The translations under genes and the position numbers were made by a program. A model generated the notes under the pieces. The model worked only from the letters and a program-made list of their open reading frames with translations. It was not told where the DNA came from and did no database searches. Shown here piece after piece: positions 16,296-25,570 of a stretch of 64,000 nt of DNA; the stretch's first letter is position 1, and every line of letters begins with the position of its first letter. The stretch comes from Chlorobium sp. GTDB taxonomy: Bacteria > Bacteroidota > Chlorobiia > Chlorobiales > Chlorobiaceae. The stretch spans positions 1 through 64,000 of the forward strand of contig JANQHQ010000002.1 of NCBI GenBank assembly GCA_028282595.1, read 5' to 3'.

Positions 16296-17759
16296 CTAAC
16301 AGCCGGAACAGCAGATATCCAGCTTTCTCGACGCCTGGGCCTCGTCGAGCCGTCCGACCGGGGTATTTACCGGTGCATCGAAAACCAGTTCGGGACTGTT
16401 TTCGGCCTCGTCGGCGATGGAAAGCAGTGCGTCGGCGAAAGCGTCGAGCGTTTCCCTGGTTTCGGTTTCCGTCGGTTCGATCATCAGAGCTTCACTGACA
16501 ATGAGCGGAAAGTAAACCGTCGGCGCGTGAAAACCGTAGTCGAGCAGCCGTTTTGCCATGTCGAGCGTTTTAACGCCATGCTGTTTTTTCTGCCGGTCGC
16601 CCGAGAGGCAGAACTCGTGCATGACGGGTCTGGGGTAGGGCAGATCGAACGTCTCGACGAGGCGGGATAGGAGGTAGTTCGCGTTGATGATCGCGTTTTC
16701 TGCTGCACGCCGGACGCCTTCGGGGCCAAGCATGCGGATGTAGGTGTAGGCGCGGACGAGCACGCTGAAATTGCCGTAGAAATTCATCATTCTGCCTATG
16801 CTCTGCGGTCTGTCCGTAACGAGCCGGTAATACCCGGCGCCGTTTTGCTCCAGTTTTTCGACAACGGGAACCGGCAGGAACGGGGTCAGCTTCCTGCAGA
16901 CGCCGACCGGTCCACTGCCCGGTCCCCCGCCGCCGTGCGGGGCGGAAAAGGTTTTGTGCAGATTGTAATGGACGATGTCGAAACCCATGTCTCCAGGGCG
17001 GGTGAGGCCCATGAGGGCGTTCATGTTCGCACCGTCCATGTAGAGGAGGCTGCCGTTGCCGTGAACGAGCTGCTCGATCGTTCTGATATCTTTCTCGAAC
17101 AGGCCGAGGGTGTTCGGGTTGGTCAGCATCAGCGCGGCGACGTCCTGATCGAGTTTTTCCCTGAGGTCGTCGATGTCCGTGCGGCCTTCTGCGTTGCTCT
17201 CGACCGAAACGATTTCGTAACCGGCTATGGCCGCCGAAGCGGGGTTCGTACCGTGGGCGGAGTCCACGACCAGAAGCTTGTTACGCCCGGACCCTTGCGA
17301 CTCATGGTATTTTCTGATCAGCAGGATGCCGGTCAGCTCGCCGTGCGCTCCGGCCGCCGGCTGTAGGGTAACCGCATCCAGTCCGGCGATCTCCGCGAGC
17401 ATTTCGGAGAGCTCGTACATGAGCCTGAGCGAGCCCTGCGAGGTTTCTTCAGGCTGCAGGGGATGCATGGCGGTGAAACCGGGCAGGCCGGACGTCAGGT
17501 CGTTGATCTTCGGGTTGTACTTCATCGTGCAGCTGCCCAGGGGGTACATGTTCTTGTCGACGTGGTAGTTGAACGTCGAAAGCCTGATGAAATGCCGTAC
17601 CACCTCGCTTTCCGGGAGTTCGGGAAGCGCTGCCGGTTCGGACCGGAGACAGCGCTCGGGCAGCAGCTCCCCGACCGGTTTTTCCGGTACGCCCGGGGAA
17701 CCGAAGCAGAGGCCCCTGCGCCCTTCGCGAGAGAGATCGAAAATGAGTGTTTCTTTCAT
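16296..17759 (-). CDS. gcvPB: Glycine decarboxylase (P protein) subunit 2
   Basis: 487 residues from the ATG at 17759 (MKETLIFDLSREGRRG); the longer open frame upstream is not family-like. The PLP lysine is visible in HYNLHKTFSAPHGGGGPGSG, and SAHGTNPASAAIAGYE is the conserved cofactor-binding loop. This is the C-terminal half of a P protein split into two subunits, which decarboxylates glycine and hands the aminomethyl group to lipoyl-H protein. The partner gcvPA is not adjacent. The gene lies 74 bases after rnc and has its own terminator. Confidence 0.94.
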   Translation of the reverse strand: MKETLIFDLSREGRRGLCFGSPGVPEKPVGELLPERCLRSEPAALPELPESEVVRHFIRLSTFNYHVDKNMYPLGSCTMKYNPKINDLTSGLPGFTAMHPLQPEETSQGSLRLMYELSEMLAEIAGLDAVTLQPAAGAHGELTGILLIRKYHESQGSGRNKLLVVDSAHGTNPASAAIAGYEIVSVESNAEGRTDIDDLREKLDQDVAALMLTNPNTLGLFEKDIRTIEQLVHGNGSLLYMDGANMNALMGLTRPGDMGFDIVHYNLHKTFSAPHGGGGPGSGPVGVCRKLTPFLPVPVVEKLEQNGAGYYRLVTDRPQSIGRMMNFYGNFSVLVRAYTYIRMLGPEGVRRAAENAIINANYLLSRLVETFDLPYPRPVMHEFCLSGDRQKKQHGVKTLDMAKRLLDYGFHAPTVYFPLIVSEALMIEPTETETRETLDAFADALLSIADEAENSPELVFDAPVNTPVGRLDEAQASRKLDICCSGC

Positions 17760-17833
17760 GACAGGTTGCAAATGGTAATACGGGGCTTTCGGGAGCCCTG
17801 TGGTCTGAAATATAGACGACCTGCGGGAAATGC

Positions 17834-18673
17834 TCAAGCGGTGCCGGAAAAAAGCTCTCCGGCACCGTTGCCGTCGTTTTGTTCCAGCACCCTCAGCGCT
17901 TCCCTTGCCGCAAGTTGTTCGGCGTCCTTTTTCCGGCCCGCCGTGCCTCTGCCGAGGGGATATCCCGCGCATGAGACTTCGACCGTGAACATTTTTTCAT
18001 GCTCGGCGCCGTCTTCGGCGATAACCGTGTAGACAGGGGATTCGAGCTGATGCGACTGCGTATACTCGATCAGTCGGCTTTTGTGGTTGTGCTCAAGCGC
18101 GTCGAGCTTGTGCAAATCGACATGGCGGACGACATGGCGTTCGATGAACGCTCTCGTTACGGAGAGCCCGCGGTCGAGGTAGATGGCGCCGATAAGCGAT
18201 TCGAGCGCGTCGGCCAGGGCCGATTCACTCGTCCGGATCTTCTGTACATCCGCGGACTCGCCCACAAACAGATGCCGGCCGAGAGATATTTTCCGGGCGA
18301 AGGCGGCCAGGGACTTCCGGTTGACGATTTTCGACCGGTTGCTCGACAGTTTCCCCTCGTCCCCTGCGGGGAAGGTCGTGTAGAGATGCTCGGAGATGAC
18401 AAGGTCGAGCACTGCGTCGCCGAGGAATTCGAGCCGCTGGTTCGACTCCATGGCTCCGGGGTGATCGTGAACGACGGAGCGGTGGGTGAGAGCGGTGCTG
18501 TAGATCCCGCTGTCGCCGCATGTCGTGCCGGTGAGGGCGGCGAGCCAGGAGAGCGTGGACTTCGGAAGCGTGATTGTGCCGGAAGCCTCGATACCCGGTT
18601 CCCCTTCCGGGCGATCGGTTCCCTGTGCGAGAGATTGCGCGAACGAGCTGAGTTTGTGCCACAGCTTGTCCAT
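17834..18673 (-). CDS. rnc: Ribonuclease III
   Basis: 279 residues. The RNase III signature NQRLEFLGDAVLDLVISEHL is present with its catalytic acidic residues, and the second catalytic stretch is ALADALESLIGAIYLDRG. The C-terminal double-stranded RNA-binding domain (SRLIEYTQSHQLESPVYTVI to GRKKDAEQLAAREAL) is complete. It cuts double-stranded RNA in rRNA and mRNA processing. A roughly 40-residue N-terminal extension is longer than in E. coli. It ends the fab operon, 20 bases after fabF, an arrangement seen in many bacteria. Confidence 0.95.
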   Translation of the reverse strand: MDKLWHKLSSFAQSLAQGTDRPEGEPGIEASGTITLPKSTLSWLAALTGTTCGDSGIYSTALTHRSVVHDHPGAMESNQRLEFLGDAVLDLVISEHLYTTFPAGDEGKLSSNRSKIVNRKSLAAFARKISLGRHLFVGESADVQKIRTSESALADALESLIGAIYLDRGLSVTRAFIERHVVRHVDLHKLDALEHNHKSRLIEYTQSHQLESPVYTVIAEDGAEHEKMFTVEVSCAGYPLGRGTAGRKKDAEQLAAREALRVLEQNDGNGAGELFSGTA

Positions 18674-18693
18674 AGGCCGGAGAGTTTTTCGGG

Positions 18694-19941
18694 CTAACCG
18701 ATCTTTCTGAAAATCAGGGTCGCATTGTGTCCGCCGAAGCCGAAGCCGTTGTTCAGGACATAGTCGATCCGTCTCTCTTTCGGCGTATTGGGCGTCACAT
18801 CGAGATCGACCTCGGGATCGAGGTTCTCGATATTGATCGTGGGTGGAACCACCTGATGCTCCATTGCAAGCAGACAGGCTATGGACTCGACCACGCCGGC
18901 CGCGCCGAGCAGGTGTCCGGTCATCGATTTCGTGGAGCTGATGCTCAGGTTCGACGCATGATCGCCGAAAAGCTGTTTGATCGCTTTGAGTTCCGCGAGA
19001 TCTCCGAGAGGAGTCGCCGTACCGTGCGTGTTGATGTAGTCGATGCTTTCGGGTTCGATTCCGGCGGTGTCGAGCGCGCTCTGCATGGCGATCATCGCAC
19101 CCTTGCCTTCCGGGTGGGGGGCGGTCAGGTGGTGTGCGTCGGCCGACGCTCCGACCCCTGCGAGCTCGCCGTAGATTTTCGCTCCTCTCGCCTGCGCGGA
19201 CTCGAGGGTTTCCAGTACCAGAGAGCCGGCGCCTTCACCCATGACGAATCCGTCGCGGTCCCTGTCGTAGGGGCGCGAGGCTTTTTCCGGGATATCGTTG
19301 GCCGTCGAAAGGGCTTTTGCCGCATTGAAGCCGCCGACGCTCATCGGGGTGATGGCGGCCTCGGAACCTCCGCATACCATGTAGTCTGCCATGCCGAGCT
19401 GCAGGAGCATCCAGGCGTCTATGATCGCATGGAGCGACGTCGCACAGGCTGAAGCCGTGGCGTAGTTGGGCCCCATCAGGTTGTTGCGCATGGAAATCTG
19501 CCCGGCGGCAATGTCGGATATGAGCATGGGGACGAAAAACGGGCTGATTCTGCGGGGGCCTCTGTCCAGATACAAGCGCATCTGTACGTCGTGAGTGGCC
19601 ATGCCGCCGGTACCTGAACCGTGAACCACGCCGATCCGCGAAGGATCGATGCCTGAAAGGTCAAGCCCTGAATCTTTCAGGGCCTGTTCCGCGACCACTA
19701 CCGCGTACTGGCTGAACGGATCCATGCGCGAGGCCGACTTCGCATCGATGTGGTCCTCCGCTTTGAACCCTTTCAACTCGCAGGCGAAACGCGTGGTAAA
19801 TCCCTCGGGGTCGAAATAGGTTATCGGTGCGGCACCGCTTTTTCCCTGGCGGAGTGATTCCCAGAACGTTTCTTTTGTCAATCCTATCGGGGAAATCACC
19901 CCTATGCCGGTGATGACGATGCGTTTGCGTTCCTGACCCAT
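18694..19941 (-). CDS. fabF: Beta-ketoacyl-ACP synthase II
   Basis: 415 residues, thiolase fold. Active-site Cys is in NYATASACATSLHAI; the two catalytic histidines are in INTHGTATPLGDLAE and STKSMTGHLLGAAG. It elongates acyl-ACP by condensation with malonyl-ACP, and FabF enzymes adjust fatty-acid composition with temperature. It lies 48 bases after acpP in the fab operon. Confidence 0.96.
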   Translation of the reverse strand: MGQERKRIVITGIGVISPIGLTKETFWESLRQGKSGAAPITYFDPEGFTTRFACELKGFKAEDHIDAKSASRMDPFSQYAVVVAEQALKDSGLDLSGIDPSRIGVVHGSGTGGMATHDVQMRLYLDRGPRRISPFFVPMLISDIAAGQISMRNNLMGPNYATASACATSLHAIIDAWMLLQLGMADYMVCGGSEAAITPMSVGGFNAAKALSTANDIPEKASRPYDRDRDGFVMGEGAGSLVLETLESAQARGAKIYGELAGVGASADAHHLTAPHPEGKGAMIAMQSALDTAGIEPESIDYINTHGTATPLGDLAELKAIKQLFGDHASNLSISSTKSMTGHLLGAAGVVESIACLLAMEHQVVPPTINIENLDPEVDLDVTPNTPKERRIDYVLNNGFGFGGHNATLIFRKIG

Positions 19942-19989
19942 GGTGTTTCCTTAGCGTTGCGCAAGCAGAGCTGAATGCTGTTCGGGAGG

Positions 19990-20226
19990 TTACTTCTTGG
20001 AGATGTAGTCGATCGCCTGCTGGACGGTGCTGATTTTTTCCGCGTCTTCGTCGGGAATCTGGATGTCGAACTCGTTTTCGAGCTCCATGATCAGCTCCAC
20101 GGTGTCGAGCGAGTCGGCGCCAAGATCGTCGGCAAACTTCGATTCGAGTTTGATCTGGTCCTTGTTGACACCCATTTTGCTGACGATAATGTCGTATACC
20201 TTGTCTTTGATTTCTTCCGCACTCAT
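19990..20226 (-). CDS. acpP: Acyl carrier protein
   Basis: 78 residues, acidic, with the phosphopantetheine attachment serine in FADDLGADSLDTVELIMELE. It carries growing acyl chains for the Fab enzymes and PlsX. It lies 88 bases after fabG, with AGGAAT just upstream. Confidence 0.97.
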   Translation of the reverse strand: MSAEEIKDKVYDIIVSKMGVNKDQIKLESKFADDLGADSLDTVELIMELENEFDIQIPDEDAEKISTVQQAIDYISKK

Positions 20227-20314
20227 TGTAATTCCTCTCCAGGTTAGGGTTTAGAAAATAGAAAAATGCATAAAAATGTCTGGCAATATACGAACCAGAA
20301 AACCCTCCGCCAAA

Positions 20315-21052
20315 TCACATGAGCATGCCGCCGCTGATATTCAGGACTTCGCCGGTAACATAGGCAGCCCTGTCGCTCGCCAGGAAGGCTACGGCGTCAG
20401 CCACGTCCACGGGGTTGCCGAACTTCCGGAGCGGAATGGATTCGAGCAGCTTGTCGCGGACCTCGTCCGGGAGCGCGTCGGTCATTTTGGACGTTATGAA
20501 GCCGGGTGCCACGGCGTTCACCCGGATGTTGCGCGATGCGAGCTCCTTGGCGGCGGACTTGGTGAAGGCGATGACGCCGGCTTTCGAAGCGCCGTAGTTA
20601 GCCTGTCCCGCGTTACCCGATATGCCGATGACCGAGGCGATGTTGACGATCACGCCGCTCCGCTGCTTCATCATGGTCCGCGTAACGGCCTTGGTGCAGT
20701 TGAAGGTGCCTTTGAGGTTGACCGCGAGCACCGCGTCCCAGTCGGCTTCGCTCATGCGCATCAGGAGACCGTCGCGGGTGATGCCGGCGTTGTTGACCAG
20801 TATGTCGAGAGAGTTGCACTCGGAGGCGATTTCCTGGAACACGGTCTGCGCGGCATCGTGATCCGTCACATTGAGCTCCTTGCAGACGACTTTCCGGCCG
20901 GTTTTCCCGACCGCTTCGGCGGTTTCTTCGAGCCATTCGCTTTCGAGGTCGCAGATGACGACGTTGGCTCCTCCTTCGGCGAGGTTGACGGCGATCGCCT
21001 GTCCGATGCCCCTTGCGGCTCCTGTTATTACAGCGGTTTTTCCTTCAAACAT
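20315..21052 (-). CDS. fabG: 3-oxoacyl-ACP reductase
   Basis: 245 residues from the ATG at 21052 (MFEGKTAVITGAARGIGQA), which has AAAGGAA upstream and gives the normal family length; the open frame runs 17 codons further up. Rossmann motif TGAARGIG, NNAG (LVNNAGITRDGLLM) and the catalytic Ser-Tyr-Lys (YGASKAG) are all present. It reduces 3-oxoacyl-ACP with NADPH in chain elongation. Confidence 0.95.
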   Translation of the reverse strand: MFEGKTAVITGAARGIGQAIAVNLAEGGANVVICDLESEWLEETAEAVGKTGRKVVCKELNVTDHDAAQTVFQEIASECNSLDILVNNAGITRDGLLMRMSEADWDAVLAVNLKGTFNCTKAVTRTMMKQRSGVIVNIASVIGISGNAGQANYGASKAGVIAFTKSAAKELASRNIRVNAVAPGFITSKMTDALPDEVRDKLLESIPLRKFGNPVDVADAVAFLASDRAAYVTGEVLNISGGMLM

Positions 21053-21099
21053 AGTGGTGTTCCTTTTCTGTCTCATCGTTGGTTGTTTGAGATTGCGTG

Positions 21100-22014
21100 T
21101 CACGCCGAACGTGCTGCGGAGATATCTCCGGCCTTGTCGACACCGTCGAGTCCGACCGTTCGGTCTATGCGCTTTACCAGCCCCTGAAGCACTTTCTGCG
21201 GGCCGACTTCCGTGAACGAGGTGATTCCCTCCCTGATCATCGCCTCGATCGACTGGGACCAGAGCACCGGGCTCGTCAACTGCAGAACGAGATTTTCACG
21301 GATTTCTTCCGCGCTGCTGACCGGTCTGGCCACTACATTCATGCAGACCGGAACGGTCGCGTCCTGTATCTCGATACCGTCGAGGGCTTTCTTCAGTTCT
21401 TCTTCCGCGGGTTTCATGAGCGGTGAATGGAATGCTCCCGAGACCACAAGCTCCTTTGCCATCCGCGCCCCTTTCGACGGAGCCAGAGCGACCGCGGCCC
21501 TGACGGCTTCGACCGAACCAGACAGCACGACCTGTCCGGGCGAGTTGAAGTTCGCCGCCTGGACGATTCCCGACGCGGATGCTTCTGCGAGCAGTTCCTC
21601 GAGGGCGTCCTCCTTCATGCCGATGACGGCGGCCATCGTTCCAGGGTTTTCCGTGCCGGCGTTCTGCATGAGCTCACCTCTTTTGGCCACGATCCTCAGG
21701 GTGTCGTCGAAGTTCATGGCTTCCGCAAAACAGAGGGCCGTATACTCTCCGAGGCTGTGTCCGGCGGTCATGGCCACGCCGTTTTTGCCGAGCATCGTCG
21801 CGGCGGCGATGCTGTGCAGAAAAACCGCCGGCTGGGTATGGCGCGTCTGGCGTAGGTCCTCCTCGCTGCCGTCGAACATGATATCCGTGATCGAGTAGTC
21901 GAGAATGTCGTTCGCCCGGTCCATCATTGCGCGTGCGTCGGAATAGTTCTCGTAGATATCCCTGCCCATGCCGCAGTACTGCGAGCCCTGCCCGGGAAAA
22001 ACAATTGCCTTCAT
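21100..22014 (-). CDS. fabD: Malonyl-CoA:ACP transacylase
   Basis: 304 residues from the ATG at 22014 (MKAIVFPGQGSQYCGMG) with AAAGGAT upstream. The catalytic Ser lies in TAGHSLGEYTAL and the partner His in VVSGAFHSPLM. It loads malonyl groups onto ACP. It is placed between fabH and fabG as usual. Confidence 0.96.
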   Translation of the reverse strand: MKAIVFPGQGSQYCGMGRDIYENYSDARAMMDRANDILDYSITDIMFDGSEEDLRQTRHTQPAVFLHSIAAATMLGKNGVAMTAGHSLGEYTALCFAEAMNFDDTLRIVAKRGELMQNAGTENPGTMAAVIGMKEDALEELLAEASASGIVQAANFNSPGQVVLSGSVEAVRAAVALAPSKGARMAKELVVSGAFHSPLMKPAEEELKKALDGIEIQDATVPVCMNVVARPVSSAEEIRENLVLQLTSPVLWSQSIEAMIREGITSFTEVGPQKVLQGLVKRIDRTVGLDGVDKAGDISAARSA

Positions 22015-22055
22015 GGATCCTTTTTTCTGATTTCGGTAAAACTGCCGGCGGCCGG

Positions 22056-23042
22056 TTATTGCCACTTCAGATAGATGCCGCCCCAGGTGTATCCCGCACC
22101 GAAGCTGACGAGTACCAGGTTGCTTCCGGGCGGGAGCTTGCCCTCTTCGTCGAGTTCGGCGATACAGATCGGAATGGTGGCGGCGGATGTATTGCCGTAG
22201 CGGTCGATATTGACGGCGACTTTCCGCATGTCGATTCCCATGCGTTCGGCCGTCGCCTGGATGATCCGGTAGTTGGCCTGGTGGGGGACGAGATAGCCGA
22301 TGTCCTCGGATGACAAGCCGTTGCGGCGCATGATCTCTTCGGCGGTATCGGCCATCTGCGTGACGGCGGATTTGAAAACCTGTCTTCCGTCCTGGCGAAG
22401 GAAGTGCATGCCGTTTTCAACGGTTTCCTGCGAGGCCGGACAGCGGCTTCCTCCGCCGAGCATGTAGAGGTGCTCGCTGCCTTCCCCGTCCGCTTGAAGT
22501 TTCGCGTCGAGCAGGCCGTGCTGTTCGTCCCGCGCCGGTTCCAGCAGTACACCTGCAGCGCCGTCGCCGAAAAGGACGCAGGTGTTGCGGTCGGTATAGT
22601 CCATGACCGCCGACATCTTTTCCCCGCCGATGACGAGCACCTTTTTATGGGTGCCCGCTACGATGAACTGGGCTCCGGTATTGAGCGCGTAAAGAAACCC
22701 CGAGCAGGCTCCCGACAGGTCGAACGCCCATGCGTTTGTTGCCTGCACGTTTCGCTGGACGAGACAGGCCGTCGAGGGAAAGATCATGTCCGGAGTCATG
22801 GTCGCGACGATGATCAGATCGATTTCGTCCGCTGCAATGCCCCGCTTCTCGATGATGCGGCGTGCAACTTCGGTGCAGAGGAACGATGTCGCTTTTTCAG
22901 GGTCCCTGAGTATGCGGCGTTCGCGTATTCCGGTGCGGGTCCTGATCCATTCGTCGCTTGTGTCGAGTATTTTTTCCAGATCGTGGTTGCTGAGGATGCT
23001 GTCGGGAAGGTACTTCGCCGTCGCGGTGATTGCTGCTTTCAT
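22056..23042 (-). CDS. fabH: Beta-ketoacyl-ACP synthase III
   Basis: 328 residues from the ATG at 23042 (MKAAITATAKYLPDSILSN). Catalytic Cys in AFDLSGACSGFLYAL, His in YLVPHQANYRII and Asn in YGNTSAATIPI. It starts fatty-acid synthesis by condensing acetyl-CoA with malonyl-ACP. It lies 41 bases before fabD; the C-terminal GAGYTWGGIYLKW is the family end. Confidence 0.96.
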   Translation of the reverse strand: MKAAITATAKYLPDSILSNHDLEKILDTSDEWIRTRTGIRERRILRDPEKATSFLCTEVARRIIEKRGIAADEIDLIIVATMTPDMIFPSTACLVQRNVQATNAWAFDLSGACSGFLYALNTGAQFIVAGTHKKVLVIGGEKMSAVMDYTDRNTCVLFGDGAAGVLLEPARDEQHGLLDAKLQADGEGSEHLYMLGGGSRCPASQETVENGMHFLRQDGRQVFKSAVTQMADTAEEIMRRNGLSSEDIGYLVPHQANYRIIQATAERMGIDMRKVAVNIDRYGNTSAATIPICIAELDEEGKLPPGSNLVLVSFGAGYTWGGIYLKWQ

Positions 23043-23135
23043 GGTATTGGCTTTATAACTCACTTCTCCGGAATCCCGGCCGGTTTCTTTTCGTCCGGGC
23101 GCTTTTCCTGCAGGACCCGGGGAAGGGTGTGCCCG

Positions 23136-24161
23136 CTATTCATCAGCAAAGGCCTCGGCTATGTGCTGGTTGACGTTTTTCTCGATCATGTGCTCGGCCA
23201 TGTAGATCATGCTCTTGACGGCTCTGGATGACGAGCGACCGTGACCGACGATGGATATGCCGTCCACTCCGAGAAAGGGGACGCCGCCGAATTTCTCGAC
23301 GTCGAAAGGCAGAAAGATCTCCCTGAACGCGGTGCCGGCGATATCGGCCGATGCCGGGTCGAGCTTGCCCGATGCGACCAGCTTCTTCAGGGACGGTTTG
23401 AAGATCGAACCGAGAAAGGCGGGGATGCTTTCGCCGAATTTAAGCATCGTGTTCCCGACGAGTCCGTCGCAGACGACGATATTGGCTTTCATGGAGAGGA
23501 TGTCGTTCCCCTCGATGTTGCCTATGAAAGAGAGTTTCCCTTTGCTGTCGGCTTCCTGAAGCAGCCGGTAGGTCTGCTTCAGAAGTTCCGGACCCTTGTT
23601 TTCCTCTTCACCGATGTTCAACAGCCCGGTAAGCGGTTTTTCAATATCGGCGGCGTCGCGCTGGTATATCGTCAGCATTTCGGCAAACTGGACGAGATGC
23701 TCCGGTTTGCAGTCCACATTGGCTCCGACATCGACGACGTTGGTCAACTCCTCGTCGAGCCTCGGAAAATATGCCGCGATGGTCGGGCGCAACACTCCCG
23801 GAAGACGGCCGAGGACGAACAGGGACGCAGCCATCTGCGCGCCGGTGTTGCCTGCGCTGACGAACCCGTCAGCCTGTTTCTCCTTGCAGAGTTGCAGACC
23901 CCTGACGAGAGAGGAATTCTGCTTGGTTTTGACCGCAATGGCCGGGACGTCGGTCATCTCCACCACTTCCGGAGCGTGCAGAAGTTGCAGGTTGAGGCCC
24001 TCCGTATCGTGGCGGTCGAGAAGAGGCCGCACCTTTTCAGACTGACCTATCAGGAGAATCTCGAATCTGTTTTCCGCTTCCCGAAGGATCTGTACGGTCC
24101 CTTCGATAACGCATTCAGGAGCGTTATCTCCACCCATCGCGTCAACGGCAATTGTTAACAT
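23136..24161 (-). CDS. plsX: Phosphate acyltransferase
   Basis: 341 residues beginning ATVAVDAMGGD-like (TIAVDAMGGDNAPECVIEG), with FVSAGNTGAQMAAS and GEEENKGPELLKQTY, all PlsX landmarks. It converts acyl-ACP to acyl phosphate, the donor for the first step of phospholipid synthesis. rpmF-plsX-fabH is a widely conserved gene order. A 93-base gap separates it from fabH. Confidence 0.95.
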   Translation of the reverse strand: MLTIAVDAMGGDNAPECVIEGTVQILREAENRFEILLIGQSEKVRPLLDRHDTEGLNLQLLHAPEVVEMTDVPAIAVKTKQNSSLVRGLQLCKEKQADGFVSAGNTGAQMAASLFVLGRLPGVLRPTIAAYFPRLDEELTNVVDVGANVDCKPEHLVQFAEMLTIYQRDAADIEKPLTGLLNIGEEENKGPELLKQTYRLLQEADSKGKLSFIGNIEGNDILSMKANIVVCDGLVGNTMLKFGESIPAFLGSIFKPSLKKLVASGKLDPASADIAGTAFREIFLPFDVEKFGGVPFLGVDGISIVGHGRSSSRAVKSMIYMAEHMIEKNVNQHIAEAFADE

Positions 24162-24185
24162 CTTGGAAGCCGGGTTATGTTACAC

Positions 24186-24377
24186 TCAGTCGTTCGAGGA
24201 TCTCGTCGTTACGTCGCGCCCTTTGTAGTGTCCACAGTGGCGGCAGGCGCGGTGAGGAAGTGTCGGTTCGCCGCAGTTCGAACAGGTGACGGTCGACGCG
24301 GCCTTGCTGCGGGCGTTGAACTGCGCGCGCCTCTTGTCCCGTCTCGACTTCGATACTTTTGATTTAGGTGTTGCCAT
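24186..24377 (-). CDS. rpmF: 50S ribosomal protein L32
   Basis: 63 residues; MATPKSKVSKSRRDKRRAQ is the standard N-terminus and CSNCGEPTLPHRACRHCGHY gives a four-cysteine zinc ribbon. It lies between the DUF177 gene and plsX, as in many bacteria. Confidence 0.96.
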   Translation of the reverse strand: MATPKSKVSKSRRDKRRAQFNARSKAASTVTCSNCGEPTLPHRACRHCGHYKGRDVTTRSSND

Positions 24378-24420
24378 GACAATGGATTTTTATAGCTGTA
24401 ACCGATCTTGCTATGATACG

Positions 24421-24948
24421 TTATTGAAACTTGTCCTTCAGCTTTTCCAGTGATTCCTGCCAGGAGTTTTTCTCTTCGCTTCGCTCTCCGGTTTTCTCGT
24501 CCGCTTCGTTCGTGTAGACGCCGCAGTCGGGATTGCCTGTGCAGACGACTTTCATCGGGAGAGAGAGAAGCAGCGTCTCCCGTACGTCTTCGGTAAGGTC
24601 TATGGAGGGAGCGTTATGCTCGAGAAGTCTGTACTCCTCCTCCGGTTCCTGGCCGTCCCGGTTTTCGCCGTACACGAAAACGATCCTGTAGCCGCCGGCG
24701 AGCTCGCGCCGGACCGGTGCAAGACAGATATCGCAACTGAACTCGGCGAGGGTCGCGGTCTCGATGTCGACGATGATTTCGCTGTCGGTCTTCTGCGCAA
24801 CTACCCGCACCCGGATGCCGTTGCGGAATTCCGGGCAGTTCAGCTCCGGCTCCTTGAAGTCCGTCGCCGAGCAGGTAAAATCGTACTCGTGCACTCCTTC
24901 GCTCAGCCCGGCAATCCGGATCGCAATCAGTTCCTTTTCCCTTCCCAT
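24421..24948 (-). CDS. DUF177 (YceD) family protein, probable 23S rRNA accumulation factor
   Basis: 175 residues from the ATG at 24948; the ribosome site CGGAG directly abuts this ATG, so the start is not certain. The upstream part of the open frame is low-complexity and not protein-like. Signature elements are SCDICLAPVRRELAGG with its CxxC, and the acidic C-terminal third ending in KTGERSEEKNSWQESLEKLK. The family is found almost always next to rpmF and is linked to 23S rRNA accumulation. It begins the rpmF-plsX-fab-rnc operon. Confidence 0.85.
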   Translation of the reverse strand: MGREKELIAIRIAGLSEGVHEYDFTCSATDFKEPELNCPEFRNGIRVRVVAQKTDSEIIVDIETATLAEFSCDICLAPVRRELAGGYRIVFVYGENRDGQEPEEEYRLLEHNAPSIDLTEDVRETLLLSLPMKVVCTGNPDCGVYTNEADEKTGERSEEKNSWQESLEKLKDKFQ

Positions 24949-25124
24949 CTCCGTGCCGACCTGTATATAAAAGAGCTGCAATTTAAAAAAACTACCCCGG
25001 AAAAAGAAAAAAACAACGAGATGGACCGGTTTTTTTCGCTTTTCCGCTCCGAAATAGTGTGGGGGCGATTTGCGAAAAACAAAAAGAGATGTATATTTAT
25101 CAGCCTTGCATGAAACCACCGTTT

Positions 25125-25196
25125 TCCGCGATAGCTCAATGGTAGAGCATGCGGCTGTTAACCGCAGGGTTGTAGGTTCGAGTCCTACTCGCGGAG
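25125..25196 (+). tRNA. tRNA-Asn (GTT)
   Basis: Complete cloverleaf: acceptor TCCGCGA with TCGCGGA plus discriminator G, D arm GCTCAATGGTAGAGC, anticodon stem TGCGG/CCGCA around loop CTGTTAA (anticodon GTT), and T arm GTAGG-TTCGAGT-CCTAC. The 3' CCA is not encoded (GCAAG follows). A strong terminator lies 10 bases downstream. Confidence 0.95.
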
Positions 25197-25206
25197 CAAG
25201 GAAAGA

Positions 25207-25244
25207 AAGGAAGTATGGTGAATAGTTGTCATGCTTCCTTTTTT
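25207..25244 (+). terminator. Intrinsic terminator of tRNA-Asn
   Basis: AAGGAAGTATG (25207-25217) pairs with CATGCTTCCTT (25230-25240) with a single G-U, followed by a T tract through 25244. Confidence 0.85.
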
Positions 25245-25249
25245 GTGTT

Positions 25250-25312
25250 GTAGAGCATGCGGCTGTTATCCCGACACAGTCGGGATGCAGGTTCGAGTCC
25301 TACTCGCGGAGC
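25250..25312 (+). pseudogene. Truncated second tRNA-Asn-like copy
   Basis: GTAGAGCATGCGGCTGTTA (25250-25268) repeats the D-arm/anticodon half of the intact tRNA, and AGGTTCGAGTCCTACTCGCG (from 25289) repeats its T arm and 3' acceptor strand. The acceptor 5' strand is gone, and the anticodon 3' side is replaced by a 20-base insert carrying TCCCGAC/GTCGGGA. It cannot fold as a functional tRNA. It is followed by its own terminator, so a whole tRNA-plus-terminator unit was duplicated and then decayed. Confidence 0.8.
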
Positions 25313-25318
25313 AAGGAA

Positions 25319-25353
25319 AGGGGGGGGTACGTAAAAGCGTGCCTCCTTTTTTT
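25319..25353 (+). terminator. Intrinsic terminator after the tRNA remnant
   Basis: A G-rich arm ending GGGTACG (to 25331) pairs with CGTGCCTCC (25338-25346) around an A-rich loop, followed by seven T. It appears to be a diverged copy of the terminator at 25207-25244. Confidence 0.7.
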
Positions 25354-25570
25354 ATTGCACTCTCTTTCCCCACCTCTTTTCTCTTCGGATTTCCGGTTTT
25401 CCCTTTCGTCGTTTTTAGCGGTGCCCTTTAGTTGCCGTTGGCGCTTTTTGATTTCTTTTTGGCGCGAACGGATTGTCTTCTCTCTTTTCGCTGTCGCTAT
25501 ACTTGGATTTCAGAGAGGGGTCATACTTTGAGTGGCCCGTCAATCATGCCAACAAAAACGATTATACGAC

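Noticed and set aside
25250..25312. A second functional tRNA gene
   Set aside because: The 5' acceptor strand is missing and the anticodon arm is disrupted.
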